Assembly (NCBI GenBank): GCA_020341735.1
Contig: CP070833.1
Location: 338,900-371,883 of the forward strand
From: Gammaproteobacteria bacterium
GTDB taxonomy: Bacteria > Pseudomonadota > Gammaproteobacteria > Steroidobacterales > XN24
Direction of reading: 5' to 3'
Length of the DNA: 32,984 bases
A model generated the notes under the pieces. That model ran no database searches and was not told the DNA's origin. It saw only the letters and a program-made list of their open reading frames with translations. Within the stretch, counting starts at the first letter, position 1, and each line of letters opens with the position of its first letter. Shown in pieces: positions 26,701 to 32,984 of the stretch. A program made the position numbers and the translations under genes.

Positions 26701-27098
26701 TGCACGCCGGCGACCTCGGCACTGCCAAATCGGCGCTCGAAATCGCTTCCGCGTTTAGAGATGCGACTGGTGAACTCTTCTGGGAATCAGAATTACAGAG
26801 GCTCAATGGAGAAATCTGCCTCGCCGGTGACGACATAGATGAGTCTGAGGCAGAACAACATTTCCAGCAGGCGCTGGAAATCGCACGGGGACAGGGCGCG
26901 AAGTCATTCGAACTGCGTGCCGCCATGAGCCTCGCACGCTTATGGCAAAAACAAGGCAAGCAACAGGATGCCCTCGACCTGCTCGCTCCGATCCACGACT
27001 GGTTTGCCGAGGGGCTGGACACCGGCGACCTCAAGGATGCAGACGCCTTGCTGAAGATGCTGGGTGACAGCGGAACTACCGCCGCCGCCTCGAACTGA
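23715..27098 (+). CDS. Zinc-ribbon / class III cyclase / AAA ATPase / TPR regulatory protein
   Basis: A 1127-aa multidomain protein. Two zinc ribbons open it (C3, C6, C17, C20 and C28, C31, C42, C45). A class III nucleotide cyclase domain spans about 82-260, with metal Asp residues D89 (FCDIVGS) and D133 (YLGDGLLVYFG) and transition-state pair N210/R214. An AAA/STAND ATPase follows (Walker A GDAGIGKS 308-315, Walker B LVLIVEDLHWCD 433-444), then about 450 residues of TPR-like helices. The Lys that usually recognises adenine, just before the second Asp in this family, is Gln here (Q129), so cAMP production is not assured. AGGGAGAG precedes ATG 23715. It is probably a cytoplasmic signalling protein that links nucleotide or partner sensing to EPS control (inference). 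Confidence 0.88.
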   Translation: MKCPNCHNDTKESAKFCEECGTRLIVACGSCGTELSPAAKFCSECGTAAQSTQSPAPEADAPVTRHPAATSRTEDVAAERRQLTVMFCDIVGSTELSEKLDPEILREVVHSYHDTTGRVIGRYEGHNAQYLGDGLLVYFGYPIAHDDDAERAVRAGREIITALSEMNVRLEKEHGTTISVRVGIHTGPVVIGAVGYGGRQENLALGSTTNIAARFESAAEPNTVLISETTLRLIPGLFVTEEVPMPPLKGVTTPIRGYVVRHPSGVGSSLVDTVRLTPLVGRELEVGLCLDRWEMVQDGAGQALLISGDAGIGKSRLLTVLRERLADTPHTWLECRGSYYMRHTAFQPVTELLQQAVGFQATDTVEIKLERLRKGLEITGVSVEDTLPLLAALLSLPLSDGQDPVSTVSSEKRKETIAALVGWIHAVAATQPLVLIVEDLHWCDPSTVEFLGILIEQIEASRVMVVVAFRPEAKLPWPGRSNQTPVVLSPLRRSQVTSMITSVAGGRSVSSEMAEFIIDKAGGIPLYVEEITKMMIESEQVNLVDGRYELVGQIDTLSIPTTLKDSLMARLDSRADAKELAQLAAVIGREFGYSLIETVTDLDESDLRRRLAELVAAELFYQRGVIPAATFTFKHALIQDTAYQSLLRSARRRFHARIAQVLESDFPELVIARPEMMAQHCETGGLAEQALEYYVRAGDAAAMRSANREAIHHYEGAIKTPRTLPDVEDRSRQHLNLLMMISGCQMSAFGWGHPDVANTHKRIQKVYKNVDDPTLGSEALLALTTAANVRAEFDQALQLAADLLNLGESANDPSISYMPECQLGVTSYLQGKLSVALKHFELADERYDNERHLPLTRYTGYDIKTLAQAFSAMVIWLRGFPDQAIAKGREAVETADTVQHFESAVIARCLLAWVLLMRGEPSAAMAPSEDAVHTSQTRELKFLEGFGRTMLGLATAAAGNEREGIEEYRNGCQIMAEAGARFNSTGILSKGAAACLHAGDLGTAKSALEIASAFRDATGELFWESELQRLNGEICLAGDDIDESEAEQHFQQALEIARGQGAKSFELRAAMSLARLWQKQGKQQDALDLLAPIHDWFAEGLDTGDLKDADALLKMLGDSGTTAAASN

Positions 27099-27395
27099 CG
27101 GAGAATCACGTGCGGGTCACGGCCTCTCAAGGGGTGGCGGTTATGAAGCTCTATTGCTTCGTCAATGCCCTCTTGACGGTAGCCCAGGCATCGTCTTCCC
27201 CGCTGAGAGTACGCCCGAACGCCATCCGGCCCGCGACGTTATCGGCTCGTAGAAATAGCGTCATCGCGGGAAGCAGAACGCGCAATGGCTGCCCTGCCTC
27301 AAGAATCCGTACTCGACCTGTCGCTGGCACCGGGATGCCTCGTTGGCGAGGGGCTGAGGATAACGGGAAAATGGGCACCCTTGCCGCTGCGTGAT
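27099..27395. other. 297-nt gap between convergent genes; possible gene remnant
   Basis: This is the gap between the cyclase gene and the convergent polymerase gene. On the plus strand a 94-codon frame starts at GTG 27110 with GGAG 6 nt upstream, but its composition looks non-coding. On the minus strand an open frame runs to a stop at 27151. Its last ~45 codons, ending DDAWATVKRALTKQ, look more protein-like and could be the tail of a decayed gene. A short CCTCG-TTGG-CGAGG hairpin (27338-27351) is the only terminator-like element. Nothing here can be named. Confidence 0.3.
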
Positions 27396-28763
27396 TCAGA
27401 CCGTGTGTGATCGAGCCGCGGCGGAACGCCGCAGCAACCAGAGTGCCGCAATCTGGCGTCGCCGATTGCCATGAGTCGCCTTTACGACGCGGGGAAGCGC
27501 CGCAAGAAAACCGGCCAACATGAAGAACTCGACGGTCAGGTAGGTTTGGCGGAATGCCCACTCCAGGAAGGACTGCAGCCAGAATCCCAGCATGCCCACA
27601 AGAATCCCGACTGCCATCCAAGAGGCAGGGTCGTCTTGCCGACTAGCCACTGTCCTCAACCCGATCCAGAAGAAGTTGCCAATGAGAATCACGAAGGCGA
27701 TCAGCCCAGGCCACCCCATCTCGCAAGCATGTAACAAATAAATATTGTGCACGATGCCGCGGTCCATCTCGTTCGGAATATAGAGGGAGTACTTCGTCTC
27801 GTTGATCACATGAGAGTAGTTGTTGATACCGACCCCAAAAAGATGCTCGCTGGCCATTGCATAGGCGGCATCGTTGGCCTGCCCGCGACTTTCGCCCGAC
27901 GCAACGGGTGCATTTTGGAAGCGGTCGATAACGGCGGGTGCGAGCTTGATCGCAACCGGCATCGCCGCGAGTGCCATCAGTCCGACTAGGAGGAATTTTT
28001 GTCTGGTTGGTCGTAGGGCGATGGAAAACAGGACAACGAGCCCGTAGCAGCCGACCATCATCGCCAGCGCGCCACGCGAGAAGGTTGCCGCAACGATCAG
28101 CGTCCCCATACCCACACAGGCAAAATACAACCATCGCCGCCAGTGTCCCGGCTTCTCATTGAGGAAGAATGACAAGAAAATCATGTTCATCATGTTGATG
28201 TACATGGCGAGGGTATTTGGGTGGGGCGTCGAGCCAACTGCCCTGTACACACCGAATGCGCGCTGCTCAAGGACCAGGAAGAACTCCATGCAAACGATGG
28301 CTGCGAGTATGTAGAGAATAAAACGCAGGTCTTCCTCTTGCCGCAGATAATTGTATGCAACCCAGTACACGGCCATGGCCCGCAGCAACTTCATCAGGCC
28401 AAAGCCCGCATAGACGGGCACATAGGCAGCGATCGCTGATAGCAAGGCCAGGAGCATGTACAAGACGATCGGCCCCGAATTCGGCGGTAGTAGGGACAGG
28501 GACTGGCAACTCCATCTGGGAGAACGCGCCATTACGACGATCAGGGAGATCACCATCCAGTCGGTCAGTCCGAACTCGAATCCGCGAGTGTCGCCCCGAT
28601 ACCACTCCATCGACAACAGGTTGATATCCACCAGATAACAGGTGGAAAAGAAAGCTCCGGCGACGATGCCACGCTCTACCCAACGGTATCGACAACCCAG
28701 CCAGGCAGCCACGGGTATGAAGATGATCGCCGCGGCCAGGAATGTGTATTGCTTTGCTTCCAA
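27396..28763 (-). CDS. Wzy / O-antigen ligase family polysaccharide polymerase
   Basis: A 455-aa inner-membrane protein with about 11-12 hydrophobic helices. The Wzy_C region shows FSRGALAMMVGCYGLVVLFS. After the long periplasmic loop comes VHNIYLLHACEMGWPG, the H-N-x-x-L...E-x-G signature of O-antigen ligases and polymerases. TTG 28763 is chosen as start because a perfect AGGAGG lies 7 nt upstream and the product then begins directly with a membrane helix. The open frame extends to 29030, but that part would cross the divergent promoters. As the only Wzy-like gene here it is the likely polymerase of the repeat unit. Confidence 0.88.
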   Translation of the reverse strand: MEAKQYTFLAAAIIFIPVAAWLGCRYRWVERGIVAGAFFSTCYLVDINLLSMEWYRGDTRGFEFGLTDWMVISLIVVMARSPRWSCQSLSLLPPNSGPIVLYMLLALLSAIAAYVPVYAGFGLMKLLRAMAVYWVAYNYLRQEEDLRFILYILAAIVCMEFFLVLEQRAFGVYRAVGSTPHPNTLAMYINMMNMIFLSFFLNEKPGHWRRWLYFACVGMGTLIVAATFSRGALAMMVGCYGLVVLFSIALRPTRQKFLLVGLMALAAMPVAIKLAPAVIDRFQNAPVASGESRGQANDAAYAMASEHLFGVGINNYSHVINETKYSLYIPNEMDRGIVHNIYLLHACEMGWPGLIAFVILIGNFFWIGLRTVASRQDDPASWMAVGILVGMLGFWLQSFLEWAFRQTYLTVEFFMLAGFLAALPRVVKATHGNRRRQIAALWLLRRSAAARSHTV

Positions 28764-28788
28764 TGAAGGGCCTCCTGAATTCAAGGAA

Positions 28789-28804
28789 ACCAAGTTCCGT
28801 GCCA
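28789..28804 (-). promoter_or_regulatory. Near-consensus sigma-54 promoter, P7
   Basis: Minus-strand TGGCAC-N5-TTGGT: the -24 box is perfect, but the -12 box has GG where GC is expected, a normally conserved base. The predicted start at about 28779 sits just before the AGGAGG and TTG 28763 of the polymerase gene. The octamer at 28863-28870 lies 59-66 nt upstream of it. Confidence 0.35.
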
Positions 28805-28862
28805 GCGGGCATTTCTTGGCGAAATCGGCAGAGAACCTCGTCGCGGTTCGCAAATTGCCAAT

Positions 28863-28870
28863 CAATCTGC
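28863..28870 (+). promoter_or_regulatory. CAATCTGC octamer centred between divergent sigma-54 boxes
   Basis: The octamer is 65 nt (start to start) upstream of the -24 box of P6 and 59-66 nt from that of P7 on the other strand. One bound activator could serve both promoters. It is identical to 97-104 before P1, and related octamers lie before P2 (1920-1927) and P3 (18168-18175, inverted). The 218-nt divergent gap 28764-28981 contains no gene. Confidence 0.4.
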
Positions 28871-28927
28871 CGTCATCTCCTTGTCGACGGCCCCGAATTG
28901 CCGCGTCATCAAGGAGAAGAAGAGATC

Positions 28928-28943
28928 TGGCACACCTCTTGCT
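28928..28943 (+). promoter_or_regulatory. Sigma-54 (-24/-12) promoter, P6
   Basis: TGGCAC-N5-TTGCT, a full RpoN consensus match with correct GG-to-GC spacing. The predicted start at about 28954 leaves a 28-nt leader carrying AGGTGA before ATG 28982. It would drive the initiating transferase gene and the pseudo-nucleotidyltransferase gene behind it. Confidence 0.8.
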
Positions 28944-28981
28944 CCGGACTTCATCGAGCGAACACCCCCCAGGTGACAGAG

Positions 28982-31000
28982 ATGACCGGATCCACAGACA
29001 GCCCGACGACTTACGCGTTAGACAACCCAAAGCCGCTCAGGCGGAAACTGCGAGCACGCCTGCATCGGCTGCGCCCCCGTTTGCAGGGAGCGGCTGCCCG
29101 AACTCTCGACGTGACGCTGGCGGTTGCCCTGCTCACATTCCTTGCGCCACTCATCCTGGTGCGCGGCATGCTGGGATGGGCAGCGACCGGTCGATTACTG
29201 GCACGCGTCCACCGTATCGGCTTGGATGGAAAACAGATAGAGCTCTGGCTTTTCGCGGGCGACATTCCGGGCCGCGGCCTGGCGACCCCGTTCAACCTCA
29301 TTCGCGGTGAACTCTCCCTGGCCGGGCCGCGACCGGAGACAGTGCAGGAAGCTGCCTCCTCAGTTCCGGATCCTGTTCGCCGGTCCGTTTCACCTGGCGT
29401 TTTCTCACCTTACGAGGTGCGGCGAAATATCGGCCTCGATTGGGAGTCAGAAGGAGAAATCGAGCGCGACTTCGTGTATGCCCAGAGGCCACTCTCCGGT
29501 GTGGCGGTCGCCACACGCACTCTGGTCGGGCGCGTGCTCGGCGGTCAGTCTGATCGCCCCTGTCCGGATGAGGTCATCTTTTTCGGCATCTCAATACGCA
29601 ATACAACAATGGATGAGTCCCTGGACTGGATCATGACCAAGGTGAAGACGCAGGATCCGTCGATGTTGGCGTTCGTCAATCCAGATTGCCTGAACAGCGC
29701 GTGGGAGAACAAGATCTATCGTGCAGTCCTTCAGGGCGCGGCCCGCGTCCTTCCTGACGGCATTGGCGTCCATCTGGGCTGCCGCATTCAGGGAACCCGA
29801 CTCGCGGCAAATCTAAACGGCACAGACATGTTTCCGCGTCTGTGCAAGCGCGCTGCAGAAGACGGTGCAAGCCTATTTCTGCTTGGTGCACGTCCAGGCA
29901 TCGCCGCGGCCGCGGCAGAGAACATGGAGAAACAGATTCCCGGCCTGCGAATCGCCGGCACCCATCATGGTTACTTTGACGAACAGGAGACCGCGAAGGT
30001 CATCGCAGAGATCAATAGCTCTGGCGCCGACATATTACTCGTAGCCATGGGCGCTCCCCGCCAGGAGCTATGGCTGGCGCAGCATGCCGATGAACTCACC
30101 GCCTACGTCCGCATGGGCGTCGGCGGTCTGTTCGACTTTTACTCCGGCCGTGTCCAGCGCGCCCCCGTATGGGTTCGGGAAATCGGGATGGAATGGGTCT
30201 GGCGGATCCTGATGGAGCCCCGTCGAATGTGGCGACGATACGTCGTTGGCAACCCCGTGTTTCTTAGCCGTGTCTGGCGAGAGTCAAGAGGCCGAGGCCG
30301 ACAGGGGCGATCGCCGGTCGGGTCGTCCCGGCGGTTGCAAGCAGCGCGGCGCGGCAAGGCCTCCCTTAAGCGCATCAGCTGGCGGGCCGCACTTGCCGCA
30401 GGGGCGACATGCAAGCGCGGTCTGGATCTGGCTGGCGCTGCCGCCGGTTTGCTGCTGCTGTCACCGATTTTGGCACTGGTCGCGACCGCAGTGCGTTTTG
30501 AGTCTCCGGGACCTGTTCTGTTTCGCCAGCAACGTGTCGGTCTCGGCGGACTTCCGTTCATGATGCTGAAGTTCCGCTCCATGTACATGGATGCGGAGGC
30601 CCGTCGCGAGGCCATGATGGAGAAGAATGAGATGCAGGGCGGCGTGCTCTTCAAGATCAAGGATGACCCGCGTATCACCCGGGTCGGAAGATTCATCCGT
30701 AAAGCCTCTATAGACGAACTGCCGCAACTCTGGAATGTTTTCCGAGGCGACATGTCCCTGGTCGGCCCGCGTCCACCCCTGCCCAGTGAGGTCGCCGACT
30801 ACGACCTCGCCGACCGACGGCGGCTGCATGTGAAGCCCGGCATTACCTGCATCTGGCAAGTGTCTGGGAGGTCAGACATACCATTTGAGCGCCAGGTAGC
30901 ACTGGACCTGGATTACATCTACAGCCAGTCGCTGAAAACCGATATCAAGCTGCTTCTGCGGACGGTCCCGGCCGTCATTCTCGGCAGAGGCGCGTATTAG
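28982..31000 (+). CDS. Triple fusion: degenerate PGT + GT26 (WecG/TagA/CpsF) + intact phosphoglycosyl transferase
   Basis: A 672-aa protein. Residues about 38-188 follow the outline of a bacterial sugar transferase (membrane helix, then NLIRGELSLAGPRPE, then a C-terminal tail) but lack F-R-S-M and the D-E catalytic pair. Residues about 195-435 are a GT26 domain with FVNPDCLNSAW, LPDGIGV (D259), NGTDMF, MGAPRQELWL and GVGGLFDFYSG. Residues about 475-672 are a complete monotopic phosphoglycosyl transferase with SPGPVLFRQQRVG, KFRSM, catalytic D578/E579 (SIDELPQLWNVFRGDMS) and VGPRP. It probably loads the first sugar phosphate on undecaprenyl phosphate and adds the second sugar. ATG 28982 is chosen for its AGGTGA and because P6 starts transcription at about 28954; the open frame upstream is not expected to be expressed. 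Confidence 0.9.
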   Translation: MTGSTDSPTTYALDNPKPLRRKLRARLHRLRPRLQGAAARTLDVTLAVALLTFLAPLILVRGMLGWAATGRLLARVHRIGLDGKQIELWLFAGDIPGRGLATPFNLIRGELSLAGPRPETVQEAASSVPDPVRRSVSPGVFSPYEVRRNIGLDWESEGEIERDFVYAQRPLSGVAVATRTLVGRVLGGQSDRPCPDEVIFFGISIRNTTMDESLDWIMTKVKTQDPSMLAFVNPDCLNSAWENKIYRAVLQGAARVLPDGIGVHLGCRIQGTRLAANLNGTDMFPRLCKRAAEDGASLFLLGARPGIAAAAAENMEKQIPGLRIAGTHHGYFDEQETAKVIAEINSSGADILLVAMGAPRQELWLAQHADELTAYVRMGVGGLFDFYSGRVQRAPVWVREIGMEWVWRILMEPRRMWRRYVVGNPVFLSRVWRESRGRGRQGRSPVGSSRRLQAARRGKASLKRISWRAALAAGATCKRGLDLAGAAAGLLLLSPILALVATAVRFESPGPVLFRQQRVGLGGLPFMMLKFRSMYMDAEARREAMMEKNEMQGGVLFKIKDDPRITRVGRFIRKASIDELPQLWNVFRGDMSLVGPRPPLPSEVADYDLADRRRLHVKPGITCIWQVSGRSDIPFERQVALDLDYIYSQSLKTDIKLLLRTVPAVILGRGAY

Positions 31001-31010
31001 GAGTTATGCC

Positions 31011-32414
31011 ATGAATCACAGAGTCATCATTCTGGCCGATCGGAGCGGCGCGGAGCTTACACCCCTTGACCGCGAGACCTGTCCTGCCCTCATTGAAGTC
31101 GGCGGTCGGACCGTCATCGAGTACACGCTCGAGGACCTCGCCGAGTGCGGATTGAGAAGAGCCACCGTCATCTCCAACAGAGTCGAAAAGCTCCGCGAAC
31201 AGTTAGGTGACGGCAGCCGATGGGGATTGGATCTGTCATTCGTGCTGACCCGGCCGGAACAGACACCTGCCGACTCCATCCGGCGAGCGGCCGGAAAGGG
31301 GCCTTTACTGCTGATCCGCGGTGACATCGTTCGTGGACGCTGTATCGCCCGGTTTCTGGAGGCGGCGAAAGACAAGACCTGGCGCACGGTCGCAGCCGTC
31401 TCGGATCGATTCGACGCCGGCATGAGTCTGGTTCAGGGGGAGTGGACCCATGGTTGCACATGGCCTTCATTCGAACTCGGTATCCATGTCGTAGAGTTAG
31501 GCGACATTGGACTCCACCGCCTGGAGACGATGGCTGATCTGCATTCCGCCTGCATGGCCGCGGCCCGTGGTGACCTCCCTGGAGTGTCTCCAGCGGGAAG
31601 AGAAACAGAGAAAGGCCTGGTGACGGGTCGTCTGTCGCAAACTGACGGGGTGCGCATAGAAGACGGCCGGCTGTACGTTGGCCATGCGGCGAAGGTGGCG
31701 CCCGGCGTGAAGATACGCGGCACGGTCGTCATTGGAAGCGGTGCGCTCGTGGATGAGGAAGCCTATCTCGAAGAAACGGTCGTCATGCCCGGAAGTTACG
31801 TGGGGCGACACGTCGAACTTCGCAATGCGATCATCGCGGGGTCTCACCTGATCCGCGTAGACACCGGTGCTACGATGGAGGTAGCGGACGATTTCCTGCT
31901 GTCCCCTCTGCGACAAGAGAAACGGAAAATGAGGTGGGACAGTTGGTGGGATCGACTAATCGGAGTCTGCTTGCTGATTCTCTCTCTTCCTCTCTGGCCA
32001 CTTGCGTTCTTGACCAGCCTGTTCGCCAGCTCCGGCTCACCGTTGGTCAGCAGAAGCCTGCGCAGCAACCGGTTGCAGGAAGGCGGCCGTGCTCAATTCG
32101 CCGCGTGGGAGTGGAACACGCCCGTGCCGCTGCTTCGTTACCTGCCCTGGTTGCTGCCCGTCATATCTGGACACCTCCGTATCGTCGGCATTCGCCCCGC
32201 TCCGGCCCATGGCGCAGATCCGGACCGAACCGATGCCCCTGCCGGTATCGTTGGCCCCGCCTTATTGGACGTCGGCGCGGAGGCTACTGAAGAAGAGATC
32301 ATGCTGGGCGAGACAGTATTCCTTGAGCGCAACAATTTCTCGCAGCGCCTTCGCTATCTCGTCCGCAGCATAGTCTCGTTGTTCAGTATGAAAGCCTGGA
32401 ACCCAGCGCGTTAG
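31011..32414 (+). CDS. Fusion: pseudo-nucleotidyltransferase + beta-helix + degenerate PGT-like domain
   Basis: A 467-aa protein. Residues 1-200 have the fold pattern of NDP-sugar pyrophosphorylases (VGGRTVIEYTLEDLAECGL, LLLIRGDI with D105). The catalytic signature G-x-G-x-R...P-K is replaced by DRSGAELTPL and CPALIEVGG, so activity is doubtful. Residues about 222-290 form a short left-handed beta-helix. Residues about 308-400 look like a shortened bacterial sugar transferase: a membrane helix (WWDRLIGVCLLILSLPLWPL), then LPWLLPVISGHLRIVGIRP, without F-R-S-M or D-E-L-P. AGGAG lies 7 nt before ATG 31011, 10 nt after the previous stop. A scaffold or regulatory role with the initiating transferase is inference; a divergent active enzyme cannot be excluded. 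Confidence 0.78.
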   Translation: MNHRVIILADRSGAELTPLDRETCPALIEVGGRTVIEYTLEDLAECGLRRATVISNRVEKLREQLGDGSRWGLDLSFVLTRPEQTPADSIRRAAGKGPLLLIRGDIVRGRCIARFLEAAKDKTWRTVAAVSDRFDAGMSLVQGEWTHGCTWPSFELGIHVVELGDIGLHRLETMADLHSACMAAARGDLPGVSPAGRETEKGLVTGRLSQTDGVRIEDGRLYVGHAAKVAPGVKIRGTVVIGSGALVDEEAYLEETVVMPGSYVGRHVELRNAIIAGSHLIRVDTGATMEVADDFLLSPLRQEKRKMRWDSWWDRLIGVCLLILSLPLWPLAFLTSLFASSGSPLVSRSLRSNRLQEGGRAQFAAWEWNTPVPLLRYLPWLLPVISGHLRIVGIRPAPAHGADPDRTDAPAGIVGPALLDVGAEATEEEIMLGETVFLERNNFSQRLRYLVRSIVSLFSMKAWNPAR

Positions 32415-32455
32415 TAAAGTCAGGCAATCGGCAGGGCGGCCGCAGAACGATGCTG

Positions 32456-32484
32456 GCGGGCGCAGTCGCAGAGACTGCGCCCGC
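32456..32484. terminator. Strong bidirectional hairpin at the cluster boundary
   Basis: GCGGGCGCAGTC, a 5-nt GCAGA loop and the exact complement make a perfect 12-bp GC-rich stem. It lies between the stop of the plus-strand fusion gene (32414) and the stop of the convergent nirS-like gene (32494). No T-run follows on either side, but the stem and position support a shared terminator. Confidence 0.7.
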
Positions 32485-32493
32485 GGCGCGGCC

Positions 32494-32984
<491 letters not shown>

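Noticed and set aside
25545-26705. 386-codon open frame on the minus strand
   Set aside because: It lies entirely antisense to the TPR region of the cyclase protein, which has clear domain homology. Long antisense frames are common at this GC content, and its product shows no recognisable motif.
27110-27394. 94-codon plus-strand frame with GGAG before GTG
   Set aside because: The Shine-Dalgarno is good, but the product is rich in Arg and Ser with no conserved pattern, so it was described only as part of the gap.
28764-29030. N-terminal extension of the polymerase reading frame
   Set aside because: It would run across the divergent promoter P6 and the 5' end of the transferase gene. TTG 28763 has a perfect AGGAGG and starts right at the first membrane helix.

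Overview
The window is almost entirely one high-GC exopolysaccharide (EPS) / capsule-type gene cluster from a proteobacterium. The last ~490 bases hold the 3' end of a convergent gene that reads as cytochrome cd1 nitrite reductase (nirS). The nirS neighbour, the Wza/Wzc/Wzx/Wzy-type envelope genes and the canonical sigma-54 promoters fit a denitrifying gamma- (or beta-) proteobacterium. I cannot name the species. No tRNA, rRNA, IS element, CRISPR array or phage gene was seen.

Layout. (1) 1-2398: a regulatory head of partner-switching type, with a receiver-PP2C phosphatase, an RsbW-like HATPase and a STAS antagonist; sigma-54 promoters sit before the first and third genes. (2) 2419-15962: a tightly packed, often overlapping plus-strand operon with an alkaline-phosphatase-superfamily enzyme, Wzx-type flippase, hexapeptide acyltransferase, three GT4 glycosyltransferases, a small PEGA-like lipoprotein, an ExeA-like AAA ATPase, a Wzc-like chain-length protein with a decayed kinase domain, a Wza-like export lipoprotein and a secreted GH9 glycosidase. 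(3) 15993-19563, minus strand: a Pol-beta-fold nucleotidyltransferase, a GT2 and an OafA-type acyltransferase. (4) 19872-27098, plus strand: two fused membrane proteins that together carry GtrA/GtrB/GtrC-like functions, then a 1127-aa zinc-ribbon/cyclase/AAA/TPR regulator. (5) 27396-32414: a Wzy/ligase-type polymerase on the minus strand, divergent from a three-part initiating transferase (decayed PGT, GT26, intact PGT) and a three-part pseudo-nucleotidyltransferase that ends in another decayed PGT.

How it works together (inference): the intact phosphoglycosyl transferase loads the first sugar phosphate on undecaprenyl phosphate and its fused GT26 domain adds the second sugar. The GT4 and GT2 enzymes complete the repeat, the acyltransferases and the Gtr-like pair decorate it, Wzx flips it, the Wzy-like protein polymerises it under the Wzc-like protein, Wza exports it, and GH9 trims or releases polymer.

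The strongest new observation is regulatory. At least six good -24/-12 (sigma-54) promoters, plus one near-match, stand before nearly every transcription unit on both strands. Five of these seven have a CAATCTGC-like octamer about 57-66 nt upstream of the -24 box. With the partner-switching genes this suggests a sigma-54-dependent EPS regulon, comparable in logic to the Vibrio syp locus. The activator itself is not in the window.
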